The notes: generated from the letters alone by a model not told the origin. Shown: positions 1 through 8,218, numbered from the stretch's first letter. The stretch is 64,000 nucleotides of DNA from Aquarana catesbeiana (GCF_042186555.1 NC_133328.1:496957106-497021105), one strand, 5' to 3'. Numbers and translations are program-made.

Positions 1-549
1 CATTTGATTGGCACAGTACACATCCCATCCACACAAGCAGCAGCAGTAATAAGATGCCACGCCTCAGGGTTCTTCCTTAACCCCTGCAAAGGAGGTGAGT
101 GGGGCTTTATGTCTACATTTTTTCTAAGTCCTCAGAAAGCCTAGAGCCGCCTCTGTGTCTATAAATACAATTTTTAAATCCCCCCTCCTTTTTTATGTGA
201 TCACATTCCCTCTGTTTCTCCTCCCTCTGCACAAGAGCTGGGGGAGGAGAAACAGCAGGACACTGATTCCCTCCCAGTGAAAGGCTGGGGGGCGACCGGA
301 CAAGTCTGATCATTGAAGAAGAGCAGGCTGAGTTCCCAGCACAGCTAGAGAACTGGCCATGATGTGTTCTCCTGCTTAGTTTGGTCAGTTTTTAATAGGA
401 AAGCAGAGGGACTGGCAGGAACACCAGGGATTTCACACAAAGGAAGCAATATGAAGAGAACAGGATACTTTGGTACAGCAGGCATATATCAGGGATATGA
501 AATGCTGGGTTTACATACTCTTAGACCCCTTTTACAGGGGTGCCTCTGC
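1..549. other. Upstream stretch with no recognised gene
   Basis: No conserved protein, RNA gene or clear repeat structure was recognised on either strand. Open frames here are short and lack family signatures. The sequence has intermediate composition, with A/T- and G-rich patches, as expected for unique or anciently decayed intergenic DNA. Confidence 0.5.
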
Positions 550-850
550 TAAACGGAATCCGCTTGCTTTTTGGCGGGGGATCTCTCTCCGCTGATCCCC
601 ACTGAGCAGGCGGATGACTGGTCCCTGTCCATTCCGCTATGTGGAGAGGACACAGACACACTTTCCTTTATGAGGCAATTGGATGGAAATGGGCCGTCTG
701 TCTATTTCCATCCGATCCGCTGGACAATAGGGAATAGGACCACCATCCGTCTGTTTTTGGCGGACAGGGTTAGATCGGATGGTGGCAGGTGCTGCTCCAT
801 ATTTTAAACTCGAGGGTCCGATCAGGTCCACCTGAAAAACTGACAGGCGG
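516..850. repeat. GC-rich dispersed repeat, probably a miniature DNA transposon
   Basis: The segment starts with TTAGACCCCTTTTACAGGGG, a TTA followed by a short terminal hairpin, like the Harbinger-type miniature elements elsewhere in this window. Inside, words such as ATCCGC, GGCGGG and CGGATGG recur on both strands, so the segment folds on itself in places. The right end is not clear; similarity stops near 850, where another miniature element begins. It has no coding capacity. The family assignment is an inference. Confidence 0.4.
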
Positions 851-882
851 ATAAAAAAACCTTCTGTGTGCAACAGCCACCC

Positions 883-1000
883 TAATACTTACCTGAGCCC
901 CATCTCGATTCAGCAATGTTGCATGAGAGCCTCATCTAACCGGGTACTCTCCCTCCTCATTGGCTGAGACAGCAAATGGCACCTGCTGCTGTCAATCAAA
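883..1000 (+). repeat. MITE-A, left half (split by the Penelope-like element)
   Basis: This matches the start of the copy at 51455-51893 (TAATACTTACCTGAG..., then CTCCTCATTGGCTGAGACAG). The copy stops at base 1000 and resumes at 6714/6728 with TCAGTGAGCCAATGAGG, the expected continuation. The family folds on itself through CTCATTGGCT...AGCCAATGAG. It serves as the dated target site for the Penelope-like insertion. Confidence 0.75.
987..1000. repeat. Left target-site duplication of the Penelope-like element
   Basis: The 14 bases TGCTGTCAATCAAA are repeated exactly at 6714-6727, on the other side of the element. Removing the element and one copy gives a continuous MITE-A sequence. This fixes the element's ends at 1001 and 6713. 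Confidence 0.85.
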
Positions 1001-1149
1001 AGTAGTGAGCAAACCCTGCGAGCCACTTACGGATGAATGCCTACAAAATAGTGAGTAATTAGTCTTAAGTGGAGACCAGCTGCAAACACTCAATCACGTT
1101 TCATAATCGTGAAAAATGGTAAAAATAAAAATAAAATAATGTGTCTGCG
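1001..1149 (-). other. 3' tail of the Penelope-like element, outside the inverted arm
   Basis: These 149 bases lie between the outer end of the 3' arm and the target duplication and have no counterpart at the 5' end. In element sense the segment begins GCGCAGACAC directly after the arm's TTTTTTTCTA. It is A/T-rich at first. The position at the extreme 3' end suggests it is the part recognised by the reverse transcriptase during target-primed synthesis; that is an inference. Confidence 0.7.
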
Positions 1150-2010
1150 CTAGAAAAAAATCACATCAATCAAAAGTGCAGCAATAATAAACATAAGCAA
1201 CATGGGTGTTTAACAATACACTTGAGTGAAAATACCACTAAGTGCTAAAGTGTAAAGTGCACAGTGCTATATAAAACACACAATGTGAGTGATTAATCAA
1301 AAAACATATCACATAGATATTGAATCAAATGAAATGTGAAGGGATATAACTACTGGTGAATGAAATAAAGTCCAAAACAGTATATATCCAGAAATATAAG
1401 AGTGCCCAGAAAAAATCAAAGTCCGGAGATTTAGTGAAATTCGCATATCCTTCCTTCCAAAAGTGTGTCACCAAGAAACATGATGTAGTGTCTTCCAGCC
1501 ACCCCCACAGGTGTATATGCTCACCTTCCTGTGTGTGACACAGCGATTAAACTATGTCAAACAAAGCCTTGGAGCCACTCCTGTGCTCGTTTGGAACCAG
1601 CTGTGCAGACCTCCAATGCTCTCAAATGAAGTTAGTATATGCAAAAGAAAAAAAACTCCATAGTGCAATATTGCAAGTGTAAAAAAGGATTTTAATAAAA
1701 AAGTTTCTCTCCCCTTGCTGGGGTACTCACATACTATGGGTGCGTGAGTGCACCATCCTTAACAAACAAAGAACGGTCAATCTCGCGGTGTGGCATGCGA
1801 TACGGTGTGTGTATTGAAAACCTCTCCTTCTCCCTCTCTGCTGACAGCTCCGTCCAGGCCCCTCCCCTACGCGTGTTCGGCACCGGGACCACGTGCCTTC
1901 ATCAGGGGGAATCTGATTGGACGGGAGCTCCAGAGTAAATTTATAGCTCCGGCGGCCATTTTGCCTGAGACCGCAGACAATATTGTTCAGAGGCTACAGC
2001 TGCGTCCATG
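1150..2010 (-). repeat. 3' inverted arm of the Penelope-like element
   Basis: This is the reverse complement of 5853-6713 (position x pairs with 7863 minus x). Both arms are 861 bp, and the only mismatch I found by eye is a T/C difference near 1665 (C on the right arm). The arm ends inward exactly at the copy of the ORF1 start codon (CCATG at 2006-2010). Small open frames of 60 and 64 codons occur identically in both arms and look incidental. Confidence 0.9.
1861..1912 (-). ncRNA. Hammerhead-ribozyme-like motif, 3' arm (sense to ORFs)
   Basis: On the minus strand the order is ATTCCCC, then the conserved core CTGATGA, a GGCAC/GTGCC stem with a nine-base loop, GAA, then CACGCGTA and GGGGAG. 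Helix I can form from TTCCCC with GGGGAG (one G-U), helix II from the GGCAC stem, and a very short helix III from ACGCGT. Hammerhead motifs are known in terminal repeats of Penelope-like elements. The base after GAA is C where the consensus has A, so activity is uncertain. The same motif is in the 5' arm in antisense. Confidence 0.5.
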
Positions 2011-2150
2011 GCGGCCATTTTCCCTTAGACCATGGACCAAGCTAGGATCAGACATGTCAATCATGGCAGCCATTTTGCCTAGGACCATAAATATAACCCC
2101 TAATAGACTGTAGAGACAACTCCAACAGCCATTTTCCCTAAGACTACAGA
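1951..2150. repeat. Four spaced copies of a GGCRGCCATTTT motif
   Basis: Copies of about 25 bases, of form GGCGGCCATTTTGCCTGAGAC, begin near 1951, 2010, 2065 and 2124, spaced 59, 55 and 59 bases. The first lies in the inverted arm, and the other three lie only in the 3' UTR next to it. The arm boundary at 2010 falls at the junction between copies one and two. Confidence 0.7.
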
Positions 2151-2703
2151 TCTGCTGAGTAGCAAGATGTGCACCACTGATAACACGATCGCGCGGTAAG
2201 CGATCAAATAAAGTATTGTGCAGATATTTGAATAAAAAACTACATTGAAATAAATAATTATATACAGGACGGAGCGGTCTAGCAAAGAGAGCACCGTCAC
2301 GCACCACACACGCTTAAATAGCCACAACAATTATACCACAGAGTATCCTACCTAATAAGTATTAAAACAAACATAATAAAATAATTAATATTTATCATAA
2401 AGATAGATCGATAGAATTAAAATCAAAAATTCAAATATTATTTAAAATGTAAAAAAAAAAAAAAAAAATTATACTTTATTATAGAAATATTAATATTAAA
2501 AAATGTATATTAAACATATCTTCGAACATATTAATAAAATCACTATAGATAGGTAATCGAACTATCAAGAGGAATAAAAACCATCATAAGTGTATGAACT
2601 ATAATAAATGCCTCAACTCAGCCCGATGGACGAGTCATCAATCTCAACTCAAAAAACAAAGAAACAGGAATAATAAAAGAGTATATACCCGAAGTAAACA
2701 ATA
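2151..2703 (-). other. 3' UTR of the Penelope-like element
   Basis: A/T-rich non-coding sequence between the RT stop codon and the CATTTT repeats, with a run of about 20 A near 2450-2468. No open frame or polyadenylation signal stands out enough to annotate. Confidence 0.6.
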
Positions 2704-5076
2704 TCAATAATTACTGAGAAAGCATCTCAAATCAAATTCTCTATTCAATCCCCCAGGAACCAAAGACCCAAGCTGGTGTATCCACCAGGATTCCCTTTTA
2801 CTTATCTCTCTGACAAAATTAGAACCCCTCCAGTGGCGTTTGGGTGCCTCAATCCCCCAAAACTTCATGCCAGCGGTACTTTGGTTGTGTACCCTCTTAA
2901 AGTGCACATATAAACCATGTTTATCGGACCCATTGCGTATGTGCCTCACATGTTCTTCCATGCGATCTTTAAGAGCCCTAGTAGTGCGCCCCACATACAC
3001 CAGGTCGCATGGGCACTTCAAGGCATAGACCACCCCTACTGTATCACATGATATAAAATCCCTAATCTTATAGGATAAGTTATTCCTAGGGTTCGAGAAT
3101 TCCTTTAACCTTCTAGTGTTGTCCGGGATCCTTCTGCAACTATAACACCTACCGCAGCTATAGAATCCTTCTAGGTCCAGAAACATTTTAGGTTTTTGAG
3201 GGGGTGGGTCTACCACATTATGTATTAGCCTGTCCCGCAAATTGGGAGCTCTCTTAAAAACAAATTTAGGTTTATCCGGGAGAACATCTTTGAGTTGGGC
3301 GTCCTGTTTTAACACACTCCAATATTTACATATAATCCTTTTTACTTCATAACTCTGTGCAGAATAATCAAGAACTATACTAATACCCTCATGATTATCA
3401 TTATTGGTTACTTTAGTGGCGTCTTTTAAAAGATCCGCCCTACTCATACTTCCAATCTTACTTTTTTCCTTCTCTAAAAACTCCTTCTGGTATCCCTTCT
3501 CCAAGAACATGGTGCTCAACCTCTCTGACTGGGTCTCATAGTCCAACGTCCTAGTGCAATTCCTTCGCATCCTCATATATTGTCCTCTTGGGATGTTACT
3601 TAACCAGGGTTTATAATGACAACTTGTAATCGGAATATACGAATTCCGGTCCGTGGTTTTGAAGAAGGATCTGGTGATGATACCCTCACTGGTATTGAAA
3701 ATCTCTAGATCCAAAAAATGTATACTCTCTGTACTAACATTCCAGGTAAGGGAGATGTTACGATCATTGACATTCATGGAGTTCAGTAACCCCATCAGGC
3801 CTTCCATATCCCCTCTCCAAATAATTAAAAGATCGTCTATAAATCTCTTGTATAGTAAAATATCTCCATTGTCGTCCCTTAGATTCTCCTCTTCCTCCCA
3901 TTTGGCCATATAGAGATTTGCTACACTAGGGGCGAATTTGGCGCCCATCGCGACACCTTTCTTCTGTAAATAAATCTTGTTGTCATACCAGAAAAAGTTA
4001 TTCCGTAAACAAAAATCTAAACACTTCAAAAGAAAAAACGTAAAATCCTCATCAATTGAATCTTCCTTATCCAAGGCCCACTTAACAGCATTCAGGGCGC
4101 CCTCATGATCGATGTTAGTGTACAATGAGGCTACATCTCCTGTAGCCATAATTATATTCTCATTTGCAGTACACCCACCAAGAAGCTGCAAAGTGTGCTT
4201 GGTGTCCTTAAGATAGGCGCTGGTTTTCTTCACTAAGGGCTGTAGATGGATATCTATATACTCTCCTAATCTGGAGGTAAGAGATCCGATACCACTCACT
4301 ATCGGTCTACCGGGTGGATTTAAGCTATCCTTGTGGATCTTAGGTAAGTAGTAGATTACAGGCATTTTGCTGACCTTAGGGATTAAGTACTTGGCTTCGT
4401 GCTTGTTCAAAAAACCTTCATCAATTCCATACTTGATAATACCCTCCAATGCACTTTTACAAGATTTGGAAGGGTTACCATTAAGAGGTTGATAAGTATC
4501 CATGTCGCTCAATATCCTTCCCATCTCATCTTTATACTGTTGTAGTGAGAGGACGACGACACCTCCCCCTTTGTCCGCTGGTCTAATTACTATGTCTTTT
4601 CTTTCTTCCAGTGAATCCATTCCTCTTTTTATATCTCTATGTTCATACACCTTCTTAACTGGTAACTGCTCTAACTCAGAGGTAACCAATTTTTTGAATA
4701 AATCGACATATTTATTATTGGATATATAGGGGTTAAACACTGAGTTGTTTCTTAAGCTAGTGAACCTGTGGTTAGTGACAGACCTCTCAACAGGGTTGAG
4801 GGCATAATACTTTTTAATATTGAGTTTCCTAACCAATTTCTGTACACCGACGTAGGTGTCGAATTTGTTAAGTCCTTTTTTCGGGGCATATTTAATTCCC
4901 TTATCCAAAACTAGTAATTCCTCTCTTGATAGTTCTACTCCACTCAAATTATAGATTCCCTGCCCTAGTCTTCCCGCCTTCTTTTTCTGTTGTACTCTTC
5001 GTCCAGCTCTCCCTCCTCTCTTCCTGGATTTCGTGCTTCTCGGACGGGTCCCCCCCTGGTCCCCCCTAAAAAAGAT
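2704..5076 (-). CDS. Penelope-like reverse transcriptase with GIY-YIG endonuclease (ORF2)
   Basis: This makes the element's cDNA and nicks the target. Positions below count from the TTG at 4947, giving 747 residues to the stop. Visible motifs are DKG at 125-127, YLPKIHK near 200-206, RT motif A (DVASLYTNI, D271), motif B (GVAMG...AP...AN, 331-344), and motif C FIDD (369-372). A FLDLEI motif follows near 411. Then come a CGRCYSC cysteine cluster (598-604), a CPC (645-647), and GIY-YIG as VVY (639-641) and YVG (651-653), with candidate catalytic E719 and N734. All look intact. The frame is open up to 5076, just after a TGA at 5077-5079, but contains no ATG before about residue 110, inside the DKG region. 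TTG is not a credible eukaryotic start. Expression therefore probably depends on -1 frameshifting from ORF1, with which it overlaps by about 110 bases. A one-base indel in a nearby T6, G6 or G7 run is the alternative. Confidence 0.92.
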   Translation of the reverse strand: MFFRGDQGGTRPRSTKSRKRGGRAGRRVQQKKKAGRLGQGIYNLSGVELSREELLVLDKGIKYAPKKGLNKFDTYVGVQKLVRKLNIKKYYALNPVERSVTNHRFTSLRNNSVFNPYISNNKYVDLFKKLVTSELEQLPVKKVYEHRDIKRGMDSLEERKDIVIRPADKGGGVVVLSLQQYKDEMGRILSDMDTYQPLNGNPSKSCKSALEGIIKYGIDEGFLNKHEAKYLIPKVSKMPVIYYLPKIHKDSLNPPGRPIVSGIGSLTSRLGEYIDIHLQPLVKKTSAYLKDTKHTLQLLGGCTANENIIMATGDVASLYTNIDHEGALNAVKWALDKEDSIDEDFTFFLLKCLDFCLRNNFFWYDNKIYLQKKGVAMGAKFAPSVANLYMAKWEEEENLRDDNGDILLYKRFIDDLLIIWRGDMEGLMGLLNSMNVNDRNISLTWNVSTESIHFLDLEIFNTSEGIITRSFFKTTDRNSYIPITSCHYKPWLSNIPRGQYMRMRRNCTRTLDYETQSERLSTMFLEKGYQKEFLEKEKSKIGSMSRADLLKDATKVTNNDNHEGISIVLDYSAQSYEVKRIICKYWSVLKQDAQLKDVLPDKPKFVFKRAPNLRDRLIHNVVDPPPQKPKMFLDLEGFYSCGRCYSCRRIPDNTRRLKEFSNPRNNLSYKIRDFISCDTVGVVYALKCPCDLVYVGRTTRALKDRMEEHVRHIRNGSDKHGLYVHFKRVHNQSTAGMKFWGIEAPKRHWRGSNFVREISKRESWWIHQLGSLVPGGLNREFDLRCFLSNY

Positions 5077-5855
5077 TCATCCAGGAAGTTGTCATTGTCA
5101 CTCAAAGGTTGGAAGCTGTTGGTTACAGGTACTCCATAGTGGTCCTGTTGATGCTTTTCGTATCTGACTCTCTGCGGTTTGGGAGAATAGTAAACTCCAC
5201 CCCTATGTGTATCTTCTCTTACATATGTGGGGTACCCTCTAAAGGGAGGTTGGTACAGCAAGGGGCCCCTGTAAGGTGCACGATTTCCTCTCTGGGGTGT
5301 ATTCTGTTGATTCCCATAACTCCTATATTGGTGGTATGGAGTACTGTGTTGGTATCCATATTGCCTTTGATAGCCATATGAGTTCTGTTGGCCACTTCTA
5401 TATTGAGGGGCAGGGTTCGAAGGATAGCCCATATCATGGTGCCCTCTCTCCTGCTGAACCCTATAGCCATTATCCTGATAGGTGGGGGCCTCATATCCCC
5501 AATTCCCATTATTGGGAGGCGGGCCATTTCTCCCCTCATTATTCGGTCGCCTTGGTGGATTGTATTGCGATTTTCTTGGGGGTTGGCGATAAGGTGTATG
5601 GGGTAACGCATCATCCTGACGATGCGGTAGGAACCCTCTGTTAAATGGTTTATTGTTCTGTTGTTGTGAGTAGGACTGACCCTGTGGTTGTGGTATCGTA
5701 TTGGTAACTACCCCCGCTTGCGGATGAGGGTTAACTGCGGTGGTGGACGCCAATGTTGATTGCCATCGGAAGACCTGTTTATTTTGGTAGTCTTCGAAGT
5801 CCCTTTGGTACTTCTTCTTCTTTACATTCTTATTTTCTGTGTCTTTCTTCTGCAT
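4965..5855 (-). CDS. ORF1 of the Penelope-like element, Tyr/Gln/Gly/Arg-rich
   Basis: A 296-residue frame starting at the ATG that closes the 5' arm. Residues 1-30 are Lys-rich and may be helical. From about 45 to 240 the protein is low complexity, rich in Q, N, P, Y, G and R, with many YG, RG and QQN words, like the prion-like regions of FUS/EWS RNA-binding proteins. Residues 245-263 (NSFQPLS...FLDESFLGG) are more ordered, and the zero-frame tail is acidic then basic (ends KRRRED). There is no zinc knuckle or RRM. A nucleic-acid binding or condensate-forming role, like a retrotransposon Gag/ORF1p, is an inference from composition only. It overlaps the RT frame, and the -1 shift site lies at codons 262-263. 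Confidence 0.8.
   Translation of the reverse strand: MQKKDTENKNVKKKKYQRDFEDYQNKQVFRWQSTLASTTAVNPHPQAGVVTNTIPQPQGQSYSQQQNNKPFNRGFLPHRQDDALPHTPYRQPPRKSQYNPPRRPNNEGRNGPPPNNGNWGYEAPTYQDNGYRVQQERGHHDMGYPSNPAPQYRSGQQNSYGYQRQYGYQHSTPYHQYRSYGNQQNTPQRGNRAPYRGPLLYQPPFRGYPTYVREDTHRGGVYYSPKPQRVRYEKHQQDHYGVPVTNSFQPLSDNDNFLDESFLGGTRGGPVREARNPGREEGELDEEYNRKRRRED
5067..5073 (-). promoter_or_regulatory. Putative -1 ribosomal frameshift site T TTT TTA
   Basis: ORF1 codons here read TCT TTT TTA GGG, so the heptamer T_TTT_TTA fits the X_XXY_YYZ pattern in the ORF1 frame. A -1 slip gives TTT TTT AGG, which is exactly the RT frame, open from 5076. The same heptamer is used by lentiviral gag-pol (established knowledge). 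Downstream are G6 and G7 runs and a GGAC/GTCC mini-stem, whose stimulatory role is unproven. Confidence 0.6.
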
Positions 5856-6713
5856 GGACGCAGCTGTAGCCTCTGAACAATATTGTCTGCGGTCTCAGGC
5901 AAAATGGCCGCCGGAGCTATAAATTTACTCTGGAGCTCCCGTCCAATCAGATTCCCCCTGATGAAGGCACGTGGTCCCGGTGCCGAACACGCGTAGGGGA
6001 GGGGCCTGGACGGAGCTGTCAGCAGAGAGGGAGAAGGAGAGGTTTTCAATACACACACCGTATCGCATGCCACACCGCGAGATTGACCGTTCTTTGTTTG
6101 TTAAGGATGGTGCACTCACGCACCCATAGTATGTGAGTACCCCAGCAAGGGGAGAGAAACTTTTTTATTAAAATCCTTTTTTACACTTGCAATATTGCGC
6201 TATGGAGTTTTTTTTCTTTTGCATATACTAACTTCATTTGAGAGCATTGGAGGTCTGCACAGCTGGTTCCAAACGAGCACAGGAGTGGCTCCAAGGCTTT
6301 GTTTGACATAGTTTAATCGCTGTGTCACACACAGGAAGGTGAGCATATACACCTGTGGGGGTGGCTGGAAGACACTACATCATGTTTCTTGGTGACACAC
6401 TTTTGGAAGGAAGGATATGCGAATTTCACTAAATCTCCGGACTTTGATTTTTTCTGGGCACTCTTATATTTCTGGATATATACTGTTTTGGACTTTATTT
6501 CATTCACCAGTAGTTATATCCCTTCACATTTCATTTGATTCAATATCTATGTGATATGTTTTTTGATTAATCACTCACATTGTGTGTTTTATATAGCACT
6601 GTGCACTTTACACTTTAGCACTTAGTGGTATTTTCACTCAAGTGTATTGTTAAACACCCATGTTGCTTATGTTTATTATTGCTGCACTTTTGATTGATGT
6701 GATTTTTTTCTAG
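5853..6713 (-). repeat. 5' inverted arm (5' UTR) of the Penelope-like element
   Basis: The inverted partner of 1150-2010. Its outer end is flush with the target duplication and its inner end is the ORF1 start codon, so the arm equals the element's 5' UTR and must contain any internal promoter. No TATA-like box was confidently seen. Confidence 0.9.
5951..6002 (+). ncRNA. Hammerhead-like motif, 5' arm copy (antisense to ORFs)
   Basis: The inverted copy of the motif at 1861-1912, with core CTGATGA at 5958-5964 and GAA at 5985-5987. It is on the plus strand, so it is present in sense only in RNA made opposite to the ORFs. Confidence 0.4.
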
Positions 6714-6727
6714 TGCTGTCAATCAAA
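6714..6727. repeat. Right target-site duplication of the Penelope-like element
   Basis: TGCTGTCAATCAAA, identical to 987-1000. Confidence 0.85.
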
Positions 6728-7003
6728 GTCAGTGAGCCAATGAGGAGAGAGAGAGCGGCGGGGCCAAGCTGGGGCTCTGTGTCTGAAAGGACACACAGAG
6801 CAGCGGCTCGTGTTGGGTGCCCCCATAGTAAGCTGCTTGCTGTGGGAGCACGCAGCAGGAGGGATGGGCGAGGAAGGCCGGGGAGGGACCCGAGAAGAGG
6901 AGGATCTGGGCTGCTATGTGCAAAACCACTGCACAGAGCAGGTAAGTATAACAAGTTTGGTATTTTTAAACAAACAAAAAAAAAGACTTTAATATCACTT
7001 TAA
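6728..7003 (+). repeat. MITE-A, right half
   Basis: Continues the copy cut at base 1000. It has the AGCCAATGAGGAG fold-back partner, the GAGCAGGTAAGTA segment and the A-rich end (ACTTTAATATCACTTTAA) shared with the copies at 51455-51893 and, inverted, 10757-11175. Confidence 0.75.
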
Positions 7004-7122
7004 AATAAAGTATTTTTTAATATTATTATATATTTTTTTAATATTGTATATAATTTGTTATATTACTTTTGTATAGAGGGAGATCCCTTCTGTGAAGGGT
7101 GCGCAGGGCAGTTTAGCATTAA

Positions 7123-7412
7123 GGCTCCGTTCACACCTGAGCTTGGCGTTTTCAGGCAGAAAATTACGCGATTTTTACCATGATTTTGTACAGGTCAGAA
7201 GGTCGCCAATGTAAAAGAATGAAAAACGTCTGTAATCTGCCAAAAAAAAGCTTCTGTACTTTTTTGAATGATGGACATTTTGCTTTAAGTGACAGAACGC
7301 TCAGATGTGAACAGTGGCCATTGAAATGAATAGGATTTGTCTTGTTGGGCGTTTTTGGAGCTGAGGCTTAGAGCAGAAAAGCGCCCAAAAACGCCTAGAT
7401 GTGAACAGAGCC
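7123..7412. mobile_element. PIF/Harbinger-like MITE
   Basis: It begins GGCTCCGTTCACACCTGAGC and ends TAGATGTGAACAGAGCC, so the ends are inverted with mismatches. TAA lies on both sides (7120-7122, 7413-7415). A 3-bp TWA duplication is typical of PIF/Harbinger elements. It is about 290 bp and non-coding; GGCGTTTT / AAAACGCC words repeat inside in inverted order. Confidence 0.6.
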
Positions 7413-7589
7413 TAACGTGGGAAATGGTCGTTCTCTGTCTCTCTATTGCACAATATAGTAAAAAGGATCAGAATATGTCATCAGCCATCTGACCTGTCAT
7501 TTATATGCATAGGAAAGTGTCAGTTCGGTGTGTATTCCTCCATGGAGAGGGTGTCCAGTGTTGTACAGCGCTACATTCTATGTAGGTGA

Positions 7590-8009
7590 TCAGAGATTCC
7601 CATACACAGCCGGCACGACGTTCTTATCGTTCTGTTCTGGCCGGGAAATCCTCCGGAGTGCCGATCCTTCGGACACACGTCAGAGACATGACGCCGCTGG
7701 TGGTCGGGGACGGATAATTACGTGGGATCGGCGATGAATCGTGGCGCTCTCCATTGGACTGTCATCAGCTTGGTGCGCAGAGTACGTACGCCGTGTTGGT
7801 GAATAGCAAGGTGAGCCTACACATAGCGTGACGTATTCCGGCAGCAGCAGCAGCAGCAGCCGCCAGGCTGGGAGACGCAGAGACCGCAGCGGGGAGGGCG
7901 ATGCAATAAGCAAAGTAAACAGAGAGCGGAGGCAGCGCTGCCGAGTCCCGAGCCCTCTGCACTAGGATTGGGAACACTGAAGCCTGCCTGTCCCCTACAC
8001 CTGCAAAGT
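7590..8009 (+). promoter_or_regulatory. Candidate CpG-rich promoter and 5' UTR
   Basis: CpG dinucleotides are much denser here than in the flanks, for example around 7605-7760 and 7850-7960. The stretch includes a TGACGTAT half-CRE-like word at 7829 and a (CAG)6-like run at 7843-7862. No TATA box is evident. It leads into a short ATG frame ending at a splice donor, which is why a host promoter is proposed. No transcript evidence is available. Confidence 0.35.
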
Positions 8010-8046
8010 ATGACCCGGGACCGATCTCCGAGACACCCCCTGAGCG
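8010..8046 (+). CDS. Candidate first coding exon of an unidentified host gene
   Basis: ATG at 8010 opens 12 complete codons (MTRDRSPRHPLS) and the first base of a thirteenth, then GCG|GTAAGT gives a near-consensus donor at 8047. The ATG context (AAGTATGA) is weak. The position at the downstream edge of a CpG-rich island supports a real first exon, with the following >50 kb of repeats as intron. I do not recognise the peptide, and no second exon was found. A chance GTAAGT is the alternative. Confidence 0.28.
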
Positions 8047-8218
8047 GTAAGTCCTACTCACAGGTGCACACCATTGAAGATGGAGCCATTCATAGCCATT
8101 CCCACATCCATGCAGAATGCTGAGTGTAGGGATGGCTGCTGAGCCATTGTAGGCATTGCTCTCCTGCTGTCATGTCTGCTGCACACTTTGTATTATCTGC
8201 CTTCACCTGTGTGCAGGG

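Larger units (their letters stand above)
1001..6713 (-). mobile_element. Full-length Penelope-like retroelement (Neptune-like)
   Basis: A 5713-bp element read on the minus strand. In 5'->3' order it has an 861-bp arm (6713-5853), ORF1 (5855-4965), an overlapping RT/endonuclease frame (5076-2704), a 3' UTR, an inverted copy of the arm (2010-1150) and a 149-bp tail (1149-1001). The RT has the DKG motif, RT motifs and C-terminal GIY-YIG nuclease that define Penelope-like elements. A cysteine cluster before the nuclease resembles the Neptune group. A perfect 14-bp target duplication, nearly identical arms and no stop codons in either frame suggest recent mobility. PLE terminal repeats are known to occur in direct or inverted order. 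Inverted full 5'-UTR arms with an extra 3' tail are what is seen here. The group assignment is from memory of motifs, not from a tree. Confidence 0.9.

Noticed and set aside
1356..1938. 60- and 64-codon frames repeated in both arms
   Set aside because: They are identical because the arms are identical. They lack any family signature and overlap UTR structure.
4945..4947. TTG as the start codon of the RT frame
   Set aside because: TTG initiation is a bacterial convention. In this eukaryotic element the frame is open further upstream and overlaps ORF1, so frameshifting or an indel is more plausible.
5041..5066. G-quadruplex as the frameshift stimulator
   Set aside because: Only two long G runs (G6, G7) are close to the heptamer. 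A four-tract quadruplex is not clearly possible, so it is not claimed.
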